Shown here in pieces: positions 8,355 to 15,396 of a DNA stretch of 64,000 nucleotides (positions within the stretch are counted from its first letter, which is position 1; every line of letters starts with the position of its first letter). The notes below the pieces were generated by a model that saw only the letters and a list, made by a program, of their open reading frames with translations, did not search any database and was not told the origin of the DNA. Both the position numbers and the translations under genes were made by a program. This DNA is from JANPPS01 sp965246835 (GTDB lineage: Bacteria; Pseudomonadota; Alphaproteobacteria; Acetobacterales; Acetobacteraceae), in assembly GCA_965246835.1 (NCBI GenBank), contig CBDFFQ010000001.1, positions 1,426,001 through 1,490,000 of the forward strand. The letters run 5' to 3'.

Positions 8355-9143
8355 ATGTCGCTCTACGCCGGCCCGGCCGTGTTTGCCCTGTTCGTCTGGT
8401 GGTTCAGCACCGGTGCGATCATCTGGCTCGACCTGCGGCCGCGCACCTTCCGCTGGAGCATGATCCTCGGCACCGCGCTGTTCGCCGTGGCGCTGTGGCG
8501 TCTGCAGGCCAATAGCGCCGACACCAGCGTGGCCGGCGCCTATGCCGCCTTCACCTACGCCGTGCTGGCCTGGGGCTGGCAGGAGATGAGCTTCTTCATG
8601 GGCTACGTCACCGGACCCCGCCGCACCGGCAGCCCGGCTGGCGTTAGCGAGTGGCGGCGCTTCGTCCATGGTGTCCAGGCCTGCCTGCATCATGAGCTCG
8701 CGATCGTCGCGACCGGTGCCGTCATCGTCGCGAGCAGCTGGGGACAACCCAACCAGGTCGGCACCTCGACCTTCCTGCTGCTCTGGGCAATGCGGCAATC
8801 GGCCAAGCTCAACTTCTTCCTGGGCGTGCTGAACCTGGGTGAGGAGTTCATCCCGCCGCATCTGGCCTACCTCAAATCCTACCTGCGCCGCCGGCCGATG
8901 AACGCGCTGTTCCCGTTCTCGGTCACCGCCGGCACCGTCGGCATCGCCGTGCTGGTGCAGCAGGCGATGGCGCCGGACATCACGGAAGCCGCCGCGGCGG
9001 GCCTCACCTTCCTTGTCACCATGCTCACCCTGGCGGTGATCGAGCACTGGGTGCTGATCCTGCCGATCCCGTTCGCGCGGCTCTGGCACTGGGCGCTCGC
9101 CTGGCGCCGCCCGGCCGCCGCCCCCCCTGCCGTCGTGTCTTGA
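8355..9143 (+). CDS. puhE: PuhE, integral membrane protein of the photosynthetic core operon
   Basis: The 262-residue protein is almost entirely hydrophobic, with about seven membrane segments, and matches the PuhE family (putative photosynthetic complex assembly protein, formerly DUF3623). Recognisable stretches are WWFSTGAIIWLD, the polar loop GYVTGPRRTG near residue 85, and RQSAKLNFFLGVLNLGEEFIP near residue 145. In Rhodobacter loss of PuhE alters pigment synthesis. It sits 3 bp after acsF and 13 bp before hemA. Confidence 0.9.
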   Translation: MSLYAGPAVFALFVWWFSTGAIIWLDLRPRTFRWSMILGTALFAVALWRLQANSADTSVAGAYAAFTYAVLAWGWQEMSFFMGYVTGPRRTGSPAGVSEWRRFVHGVQACLHHELAIVATGAVIVASSWGQPNQVGTSTFLLLWAMRQSAKLNFFLGVLNLGEEFIPPHLAYLKSYLRRRPMNALFPFSVTAGTVGIAVLVQQAMAPDITEAAAAGLTFLVTMLTLAVIEHWVLILPIPFARLWHWALAWRRPAAAPPAVVS

Positions 9144-9156
9144 GAGGAGATAGGCC

Positions 9157-10368
9157 ATGAACTACGAATGGTTCTTCAAGAAGGAACTCGACACCCTCCG
9201 CCGCGACGGCAATTACCGCGTGTTCGCCGACCTGCAACGTCAGGCCGGCAGCTTCCCGGCCGCGGTGCACATGGCCGACGGGATCAAGGGGGACGTGACC
9301 GTCTGGTGCAGCAACGACTACCTCGGCATGGGGCAGCATCCGGAGGTGCTGGCCGCGATGCACCAGGCGCTCGACGAATGCGGCGCCGGTGCCGGCGGGA
9401 CCCGCAACATCGCCGGCACCAACCACTACCACGTGCTGCTCGAACAGGAACTGGCGGACCTGCATGGCGCCGAGAGCGCGCTGCTGTTCAACTCCGGCTA
9501 CATGTCGAACTGGGCGGCGCTCAGCACCTTGGGCGCGCGCCTGCCGGGCTGCGTCGTGCTGTCCGACGAGCTGAACCACGCCTCCATGATCGAGGGCATC
9601 CGCCACAGCCGCGCCGAGAAGATGGTGTTCGCGCACAACGACCCGGCCGATCTCGACCGCAAGCTCTCCCAGATCGACCCCGGTCGGCCGAAGATGGTGG
9701 TGTTCGAGAGCATCTACTCCATGGACGGGGACGTGGCACCGGTGGCCGAGATCTGCGACGTGGCCGACAAGCACGGCGCGCTCACCTACCTCGATGAGGT
9801 GCACGCGGTTGGGCTCTATGGTCCGCGCGGCGGCGGGATTGCTGAACGCGACGGCATCTCGCACCGGATCACCGTGACGGAGGGCACGCTGGCCAAGGGG
9901 TTCGGCGTGATCGGCGGCTACATCGCCGGGTCCGCCGCCATGATCGACTTTGTGCGCAGCTTCGCCTCCGGTTTCATCTTCACCACCGCCCTGCCGCCGG
10001 CCGTGTGCGCCGGCGCCATCGCCAGCATCCGGCACCTGAAGCGCAGCAGCGCCGAGCGGGATGGGCAGCAGGCGCGGGTGGCCGAATTGCGGGCGGCGCT
10101 GGATCGCGCGGGCGTCCCGCACATGCCGAACCCGTCCCACATCGTCCCGGTCATGGTCGGGGACGCCGCGCTGTGCAAATCCATCAGCGACCAGCTGATG
10201 GGCCGGTTCGGCGTCTATCTGCAGCCCATCAACTACCCCACGGTGCCGCGCGGCACGGAGCGGCTGCGCATCACCCCGGGGCCGCTGCATACCTCGGCCG
10301 ATATCCAGCATCTCGTGGGTGCGCTCTCGACGGTTTGGTCGGAATTGAGCCTCAAACGGGTCGCATAA
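9157..10368 (+). CDS. hemA: 5-aminolevulinate synthase HemA
   Basis: HemA condenses glycine and succinyl-CoA to 5-aminolevulinate, the first step of tetrapyrrole synthesis by the Shemin route. The 403-residue sequence shows VWCSNDYLGMG near residue 48, GAGAGGTRNIAGT near residue 77, DEVHAVGLYG near residue 210 and the pyridoxal phosphate lysine in EGTLAKGFGVIGGY near residue 248. GAGGAG lies just upstream of the ATG. Its position at the end of the bchHLM-puh-acsF run ties precursor supply to pigment synthesis. It is the only hemA in the window. Confidence 0.97.
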   Translation: MNYEWFFKKELDTLRRDGNYRVFADLQRQAGSFPAAVHMADGIKGDVTVWCSNDYLGMGQHPEVLAAMHQALDECGAGAGGTRNIAGTNHYHVLLEQELADLHGAESALLFNSGYMSNWAALSTLGARLPGCVVLSDELNHASMIEGIRHSRAEKMVFAHNDPADLDRKLSQIDPGRPKMVVFESIYSMDGDVAPVAEICDVADKHGALTYLDEVHAVGLYGPRGGGIAERDGISHRITVTEGTLAKGFGVIGGYIAGSAAMIDFVRSFASGFIFTTALPPAVCAGAIASIRHLKRSSAERDGQQARVAELRAALDRAGVPHMPNPSHIVPVMVGDAALCKSISDQLMGRFGVYLQPINYPTVPRGTERLRITPGPLHTSADIQHLVGALSTVWSELSLKRVA

Positions 10369-10461
10369 CGTCAGCGTGCGCGGCGACGGCCTTCACAGCC
10401 GCCAGAGAACGTTTAAGTGGCAAGAGGGGCCGCGCACGGTCCGCATGAGGGAGAACGAACG

Positions 10462-10737
10462 ATGCGTGAGTTGACGACGAAGAGCGGGACGCGGCGGAGC
10501 GTGTTGCGGACCGGGATCGCGGTGCTGGCGGGCGGCGCCGGGCTGGTGGCCGCGGGGCGGGCCCGCGCGCAGGACCAGAAGATCGCGCAGGAGCTGGTGC
10601 AGTACCAGAACCAGCCCAAGGACGGCGCCAAATGCAGCGCATGCGCCCAATGGGTGGCGCCGAACGCGTGCGCGATCGTAGCCGGGCAGATCAGCCCGAA
10701 CGGCTGGTGCGTGGCCTTCGCCCCCAAGGAGGGCTGA
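10462..10737 (+). CDS. hip: High-potential iron-sulfur protein (HiPIP) with Tat signal
   Basis: HiPIPs are small periplasmic 4Fe-4S proteins that can carry electrons from the cytochrome bc1 complex to the reaction-centre cytochrome. The precursor is 91 residues. A twin-arginine leader (RRSVLRTG at residues 11-18, then a hydrophobic stretch ending ARA) precedes the mature part, where four cysteines (58, 61, 70, 83) have the HiPIP spacing and the final WCVAF motif. GAGGGAGAACGAACG precedes the ATG at 10462. It follows hemA by 93 bp and is the last + gene before the puf operon arrives from the other strand. Confidence 0.94.
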   Translation: MRELTTKSGTRRSVLRTGIAVLAGGAGLVAAGRARAQDQKIAQELVQYQNQPKDGAKCSACAQWVAPNACAIVAGQISPNGWCVAFAPKEG

Positions 10738-10743
10738 TCCAGA

Positions 10744-10775
10744 CCGGGTGGGAGGCCAACCGGCATCCCACCCGG
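10744..10775. terminator. Bidirectional terminator between HiPIP and the diheme cytochrome
   Basis: A perfect 10-bp inverted repeat (CCGGGTGGGA / TCCCACCCGG) with a 12-nt loop lies between two convergent genes. No long T-run follows on either strand, so the strength is uncertain. Confidence 0.7.
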
Positions 10776-10781
10776 CTCAGC

Positions 10782-11792
10782 TTAGGGCGCCGGCAGCGGC
10801 TCCGGCGTGGCAGCCAGGCTCCGCAGATAGGCGATCACGTTGGCGCGGTTCTGCGGATCGGCGATGCCCGCGAACGACATCTTGGTGCCCGGCGCATACG
10901 TCGCAGGCTTGAGCAGCCACTTATCCAGCTCCTCATAGGTCCATTTCTCGCCGTTATGGGCCTTGAGCGCGTTCGAATAAGCATACCCCGCCATGTGCTG
11001 CCCGATCGGCTGCCCCACGACCCCGTAGAGATTCGGGCCGATCCCGGCCTTGCCGCCGTCATTGACCGAGTGGCAGGCCACGCAGCCGAGCTTGGCGAAG
11101 TTGGACTGCCCGGCTGCCAAATCTGCCGAGGCCAGTCGCGGCCCGATCGGCGGCAGAGCCGGTCCGGGCGCCGGGGCCGGGGCGCCCGTCACGGGCCCGG
11201 GTGCGCCCGCGGTGGCAGGCTGTGCCGGTGAGGCTGCCTGCGCCGACTGGGCAGGTGGCGCCGGCAATGCGACCGGCGTCGCGGAGAGCGAGCGAAGATA
11301 CTGAATGATGTCCGCCCGCTTCGCCGGGTCAGCTAAGCCGGCATAGCTCATCTTCGTGCCCGGCGCGAAAGTGGCAGGCTTCTTCAACCAGGCATTCATG
11401 TCGTCGAACGACCACTCGCCGGCCTTGCCCTTCAGCGCCGCCGAATACTCATACCCGGCATGGGCCGCCCGCTGCGCACCTATGACGCCATAGAGGTTAG
11501 GTCCGACGCCGTTCTTACCGCCCTCGTTCAGGCTATGGCACGCGACGCAGCCCTGGCTTTTGGTCAGCGCTTCACCCCGGCCCACATCGGCTGAGGCCAG
11601 CAGTAACGCGATCGGCGGATCGGCTTGCGGCGCCGCAGCCGTGGGCGCCGCATTCGGCATGGCAATGGCGATCGCGGTGCCATGGTATTCCTTGGGTTTC
11701 ACCAGCGCGTTGCTGAGCAATCCAGTGCCGACGAACACGATGCCGGCCACCAGCACCGCCGCAGACGCCTTGTTGATCTCCAAGCCAGCCAT
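10782..11792 (-). CDS. Membrane-anchored diheme cytochrome c with two tandem class I domains
   Basis: The 336-residue protein has an uncleaved-looking N-terminal anchor (residues 9-30) and two homologous cytochrome c domains. The first has GCVACH at residues 81-86 and a Met ligand in GTKMSYAG near 148. The second has GCVACH at 236-241 and a Met ligand in GTKMSFAG near 304. A linker of about 45 residues rich in Ala and Pro joins them (about 173-217). Domains resemble mitochondrial-type cytochrome c2/cytochrome cy. The gene follows the puf operon on the same strand but behind a hairpin terminator, so it may have its own promoter. A likely role is electron delivery to PufC, in parallel with or instead of the HiPIP; this is inference. 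Confidence 0.88.
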   Translation of the reverse strand: MAGLEINKASAAVLVAGIVFVGTGLLSNALVKPKEYHGTAIAIAMPNAAPTAAAPQADPPIALLLASADVGRGEALTKSQGCVACHSLNEGGKNGVGPNLYGVIGAQRAAHAGYEYSAALKGKAGEWSFDDMNAWLKKPATFAPGTKMSYAGLADPAKRADIIQYLRSLSATPVALPAPPAQSAQAASPAQPATAGAPGPVTGAPAPAPGPALPPIGPRLASADLAAGQSNFAKLGCVACHSVNDGGKAGIGPNLYGVVGQPIGQHMAGYAYSNALKAHNGEKWTYEELDKWLLKPATYAPGTKMSFAGIADPQNRANVIAYLRSLAATPEPLPAP

Positions 11793-11860
11793 CTAACCCG
11801 TCTCCCTTGTCGCGCGCCTCACTACCATGGTGAAACTTGGCCGACTAGCAAGGGAAACGC

Positions 11861-11889
11861 GGGCCGAAACCGTTAGTTGGCTTCGGCCC
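11861..11889 (-). terminator. Hairpin at the end of the puf operon
   Basis: An 8-bp perfect stem (GGGCCGAA / TTCGGCCC) with a 13-nt loop begins 9 bp after the pufC stop codon; the - strand continues with a short T-containing stretch. It probably ends the crt-bch-puf transcript or protects its 3' end. Confidence 0.65.
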
Positions 11890-11897
11890 GTCCTGTC

Positions 11898-12953
11898 CTA
11901 TTGCAGCGCCGCCGCCTTCTGCGGGCCAGGCGCCGCCAGTTCCGGGAAGGCCTGCAGCATGCTGGCCCCCAGGAGCGGCTTGTAGGCGCCCTGATGGCAC
12001 GTGCCGCAGCCTACTTTCGGCGCGTCCCCGAGCTTACCCAGGCGATAGTCCGGGAAAACGCTTTGCAGCGGATTCAGGTATTCGTTGTTCAGCGCCCGCA
12101 CCATGCGGATGCCGTGCCAGGCCGTGACCCGTTGCGGCGAGCTCTGCTCCCACTCGCCGAACGCGCGACTATTGTGGCAGTAGGTGCAGTTCACCCCCAG
12201 CGATTGCGAGAAGTGGATCATCAACGCATAGGTCCACTCCGTCTCCTTGATGGAGTGCCGCACGCCCGTGTTGGCCGGCAGCGCCGTCGTACCCTGCTGG
12301 CGGATGTTGTAATCGTGCTCGAGGAACGGGGTGTAGGGGTCATAGGGCAACGACGAGTTGTTGATCGACCCCGTCGCGATCCCCATGCCGGAGTTCGCCT
12401 GCACCACGCCCCCGGTGCGCTGGTTGCCGGGATCGTTGAACCAGATGTTGTTGGGCACATTGTTGCCGCGATGGCACGTGTAACAGGTGACGCCCGTGGC
12501 CTGCACATGCGGCTTCCACTCGGCGTTCACCACCTGCGTCATCTGGATCATGCGCCGGGCAACCACCTTGGTATAAAGGTTGTCTTCCGCCATGTTGGCT
12601 GGGTTGTGGCAGTAATTGCAGCCCTGCTTCGGGGACACCCATTGCGTGATGCTGACCATCAGCCGCGTGAACTGCGCGACGCTGAGGTCACCCAGCACCT
12701 GCACGTTCTTATACACCACCCCCGCCTTCGGCCCGGTGGCCGGCGCCGGCGGCAAGGAGGCCGGGACGCCGTTGGCCGCGAGGTAGGCCGGTATCTCGCG
12801 TGGGTTCACGAGCTGCCCCATCGCCACGCCGCGATAGCCGCCCTGCACCGCGATCACCGGCGGCCGCTCGAACTTCGTCAGCATCGCGATGCCCAAAAGC
12901 GTGCCGCCCACCACCCCGATCCCGGCCAGGGCGTAGCCGATCCCCTTCATCAT
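11898..12953 (-). CDS. pufC: Tetraheme reaction-centre cytochrome subunit PufC
   Basis: PufC is the periplasmic tetraheme cytochrome bound to the reaction centre that re-reduces the photo-oxidised special pair. The 351-residue protein has four CxxCH motifs in order: CNYCH, CYTCH, CTYCH and CGTCH. The chosen ATG at 12953 overlaps the pufM stop (ATGA) and gives MMKGIGYALAG, a hydrophobic N-terminus. No Cys lipobox is evident right after the hydrophobic stretch, so it may be membrane-anchored by an uncleaved helix rather than as a lipoprotein. Its presence fits a system using HiPIP and/or cytochrome c as soluble donors. Confidence 0.97.
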   Translation of the reverse strand: MMKGIGYALAGIGVVGGTLLGIAMLTKFERPPVIAVQGGYRGVAMGQLVNPREIPAYLAANGVPASLPPAPATGPKAGVVYKNVQVLGDLSVAQFTRLMVSITQWVSPKQGCNYCHNPANMAEDNLYTKVVARRMIQMTQVVNAEWKPHVQATGVTCYTCHRGNNVPNNIWFNDPGNQRTGGVVQANSGMGIATGSINNSSLPYDPYTPFLEHDYNIRQQGTTALPANTGVRHSIKETEWTYALMIHFSQSLGVNCTYCHNSRAFGEWEQSSPQRVTAWHGIRMVRALNNEYLNPLQSVFPDYRLGKLGDAPKVGCGTCHQGAYKPLLGASMLQAFPELAAPGPQKAAALQ

Positions 12954-13924
12954 CGCGGAGCTCCTGCGGCCAGCGGGTCGATCACGGGGCCCCACATCGC
13001 CGGGTAGGGCGAGGACAGGCCGTGCTTCACGCCCCAGAGATACCAGTTATCCACGACCGTCCCGGTCAGCAGGATGCCGATGCCGCCCGTGATCGGGCAC
13101 AGCACGGCGAACCACCAGGCCCAGCGATGGATGCTCTCGGCCGTCGCGCAGAACCCCATCGTCCAGCGCCAGAACAGCGCCCCCCGCTCGAACGCCGTGC
13201 CGCGATCGGCGATCTGCTCCAGCTCCCGCTCCCCACCGTAGCGGCTCATGGCCAGAACCGTTGCGGAGTGCATGGCGAACAGCAGCGCCGAGCCATACAG
13301 GAAAACGATGCTCAGCATGTGGAACGGATTGTAGAACAAATTGCCGTAGCGGATGGAGAACGCCGCCGTCCAATCCAGATGCGGGAAGATACCGAACGGC
13401 ACCGCCTCGCCCCAGGAGCCCATCAGGATCGGGCGGATGAAGCCCAGCACCAGATAGAGCCAGATCGCCGCCGCGAACGCCCAGGCCACATGGCTGCCCA
13501 TGCCGAGCTGGCGGGACCGCGTATAGATCTTCGTCCACCACAGCAGGATCGACGCCGTCAGGAAGAACCCGGCCATCAGCCACCAGCCGCCCTCGGCCAG
13601 CTTTGGGAGCTTGAGCCCGTTGGACGGTGCCGGCGGCTCCAACGCCAACCACGGCAACTGCCGCAGGAACTGCACGGGGTCCCAGTTGACCGAGGCCCAC
13701 ATGTTGAGCCCGATGATCTCGAACGCGATGAAGCCGCAGATCAACGACGCGATGCCGAGGAAGCCGAGATGGATTGGCCCCACCTGCGCATCGCCCACCA
13801 CGCCCGCGAGGTGGACGAAGAACGGCTTGCCCGACCGGGTGAAGCCGCCGCCCTCGGTCGGCACCCCGGCATAGGCGGGGCCACGGACCTGCACGCGGGT
13901 GAAAAGGTTCTGATATTCAGCCAT
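12950..13924 (-). CDS. pufM: Reaction-centre M subunit PufM
   Basis: PufM with PufL holds the special pair, accessory pigments and quinones. The 324-residue protein has five membrane helices and the ligands in NPFHML (special pair), FAMHSATV (non-haem iron), GGERELEQ (iron-ligating Glu) and ESIHRWAWW (iron). The position equivalent to Rhodobacter M44 is Asp (VGDAQVGP). A C-terminal tail follows VDNWYLWGVKHG, as in species with a bound PufC. The gene overlaps pufC by 4 bp and lies 12 bp after pufL. Confidence 0.98.
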   Translation of the reverse strand: MAEYQNLFTRVQVRGPAYAGVPTEGGGFTRSGKPFFVHLAGVVGDAQVGPIHLGFLGIASLICGFIAFEIIGLNMWASVNWDPVQFLRQLPWLALEPPAPSNGLKLPKLAEGGWWLMAGFFLTASILLWWTKIYTRSRQLGMGSHVAWAFAAAIWLYLVLGFIRPILMGSWGEAVPFGIFPHLDWTAAFSIRYGNLFYNPFHMLSIVFLYGSALLFAMHSATVLAMSRYGGERELEQIADRGTAFERGALFWRWTMGFCATAESIHRWAWWFAVLCPITGGIGILLTGTVVDNWYLWGVKHGLSSPYPAMWGPVIDPLAAGAPR

Positions 13925-13936
13925 GACGCGTCCCCC

Positions 13937-14761
13937 TCACTTCCAAATCGGCAGGTTCAGCCACCAGCCCCACCACTCGGGCCAGCCGCGGGTCCAGAAC
14001 GGACCGCTGATCAGGATGCACACCGCGCTCCAGAACCCGGCGGACAGCGCGAGGAACAGGCCCAGCCGATGGATCCCGAGCGTGCCGATCGACCAGCCGA
14101 TGGTGTCCCGGAAGAACGTGTTCTCGTGTTCGGCCGTCTTCATCTCCGACCCCTTGGGCGGATTGGCCGCCGACAGCACCAGGCCGCCATGCAGGCTGAG
14201 CGCCAAGGTGGTGGTGAAGAAGAAGGTGACGGCTAGCATGTGCGCCGGGTTGTAGTGGAAATGCAGGTATTGGTAGCCGGTGTTGGACACCCAATCGAGG
14301 TGGCTCATGATCCCATACGGGAAGCCATGGCCCCAGGCGCCCATCAGCACGGGCCGGATCACCACCAGGCTGACATACGCGAAGATCGCCACGCCGAACG
14401 CCACCGGCACGTGGTAGCCCATGCCAAGCTTGCGCGTGATCTCCACCTGCCGCAGCGCCCAGGACACGAACGCGCCGACCGCGCAGATGGTGATGACCTG
14501 CCACAGGCCCCCCTCCTTTAGCGGCGCGAAGCCCAGCCCATACGAAAGGTCAGGTGGCGCGATGCTGATGCGCCAAAGGTTCCAGGTTGGCCCGATGGCC
14601 GCGCCATAGATGATGAGCAACGTGCCGAGTGTCGCGAAGAAGATCGTCGTGACCCCGAAGAACCCGACATAGAAAGGCCCGACCCAGAAGTCGAACAGGT
14701 TACCGCCCACCAGCGTGCCGCCGCGGACGCGGTATTTGGCTTCGAAGTTCATCAACGCCAT
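13937..14761 (-). CDS. pufL: Reaction-centre L subunit PufL
   Basis: The 274-residue L subunit shows all pigment and iron ligands. In residue numbers counted with the initiator Met, these are His154 (accessory pigment), His169, His174 (special pair), His191 and His231 (iron). The QB pocket has Glu213 followed by Asn214. The His at 169 corresponds to L168 in Rhodobacter; Acidiphilium, which uses Zn-bacteriochlorophyll, has Glu there, so this reaction centre should use normal Mg-bacteriochlorophyll a. The Asn at the L213 position is paired with Asp at M44, the arrangement known from Blastochloris viridis. Confidence 0.98.
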   Translation of the reverse strand: MALMNFEAKYRVRGGTLVGGNLFDFWVGPFYVGFFGVTTIFFATLGTLLIIYGAAIGPTWNLWRISIAPPDLSYGLGFAPLKEGGLWQVITICAVGAFVSWALRQVEITRKLGMGYHVPVAFGVAIFAYVSLVVIRPVLMGAWGHGFPYGIMSHLDWVSNTGYQYLHFHYNPAHMLAVTFFFTTTLALSLHGGLVLSAANPPKGSEMKTAEHENTFFRDTIGWSIGTLGIHRLGLFLALSAGFWSAVCILISGPFWTRGWPEWWGWWLNLPIWK

Positions 14762-14789
14762 GGTGCGTATCCCTGACCTGGGGGTGGAC

Positions 14790-14817
14790 GCGGCGATGGG
14801 ACAATACCCATCGCCGC
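14790..14817 (-). promoter_or_regulatory. pufA-pufL intercistronic stem-loop
   Basis: A perfect 11-bp stem with a 6-nt loop (core CGGCGATGGG / CCCATCGCCG) lies in the 81-bp gap between pufA and pufL. In Rhodobacter, hairpins at this place protect the upstream pufBA segment from 3' decay and give LH1 polypeptides in excess over reaction centres. The same role is likely here. Confidence 0.75.
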
Positions 14818-14823
14818 CGTAAC

Positions 14824-14854
14824 AACTATCGTGGTGTCGGAACTATCGTGGTGT
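14824..14854. repeat. 14-bp direct repeat covering the pufA stop codon
   Basis: AACTATCGTGGTGT occurs at 14824-14837 and again at 14841-14854, separated by 3 bp. The second copy contains the last codons and the stop of pufA. It looks like a small tandem duplication of the 3' end of the gene. Confidence 0.8.
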
Positions 14855-15034
14855 TGCCTGGGGCAGCGGCGACAGCTGCGAGACCGGGCCCGCGCCACGG
14901 ACGGGGCCTTCGAGCCAGTTGAACCGGCTCGTGCTGAGCAAGATGAAGTGGATCAGGATCGCCAGCACGAACAGGAACACGCCGAGCGCGACCAACAGAC
15001 GGCGGGGATCGAACAGCAACCATACACGCCACAT
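14843..15034 (-). CDS. pufA: Light-harvesting 1 alpha polypeptide PufA
   Basis: The 63-residue alpha chain of the LH1 antenna begins MWRVWLLFDPRR. It has one membrane helix with the bacteriochlorophyll-binding His in AILIHFILLSTSRFNWLEG, the classic alpha-chain motif. It starts 11 bp after pufB, and AGGAGAAC lies upstream of the ATG. A longer in-frame ORF exists upstream but lacks family similarity. Confidence 0.96.
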   Translation of the reverse strand: MWRVWLLFDPRRLLVALGVFLFVLAILIHFILLSTSRFNWLEGPVRGAGPVSQLSPLPQATPR

Positions 15035-15045
15035 GATATGTTCTC

Positions 15046-15264
15046 CTAAACCAGGAACGCGGTGACGGTCTGGACGCCGTCCAGCAACGACGTCGTGTAG
15101 CCATTCGGCCCCGGCAGCCACGGGCGCCAGAACCACACCAGGATGTGCGCCACGAGCGCCACGGCGGTGAAGCCGATGAAGCCCTGCATGAATATCGAGT
15201 GGAACTCCCGTGCCTCGCTATCGGTCAGCCCCGATGTGGAGCTGGTTCGGGTCATGTCAGACAT
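15046..15264 (-). CDS. pufB: Light-harvesting 1 beta polypeptide PufB
   Basis: The 72-residue beta chain has a polar N-terminus (GLTDSEAREFHSIFMQGF) and one membrane helix with the pigment-binding His in VALVAHILVWFWRPW. The C-terminus after the helix is longer than in many beta chains (GPNGYTTSLLDGVQTVTAFLV). AAGGAGG precedes the ATG at 15264. The 132-bp leader between bchZ and pufB has no other gene, and no pufQ is present. Confidence 0.95.
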   Translation of the reverse strand: MSDMTRTSSTSGLTDSEAREFHSIFMQGFIGFTAVALVAHILVWFWRPWLPGPNGYTTSLLDGVQTVTAFLV

Positions 15265-15396
15265 AGTGTGGGCCCTCCTTGGGACTGCCGGTTCGCCGCG
15301 CTCCATGCGGCCAGGTCTGGCCAAGGCGGATGCCCCGGCCGTTTGCCGCAGAGCGCCGCACGCGGCTCCCGACGGACATCTCTCGATGGGCGGCGC

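Noticed and set aside
13937..14761. Assignment to Acidiphilium with Zn-bacteriochlorophyll
   Set aside because: PufL has His, not Glu, at the L168 position, and the Mg-chelatase genes bchH, bchI and bchD are open and complete apart from the in-frame insert (bchH is cut only by the window edge).
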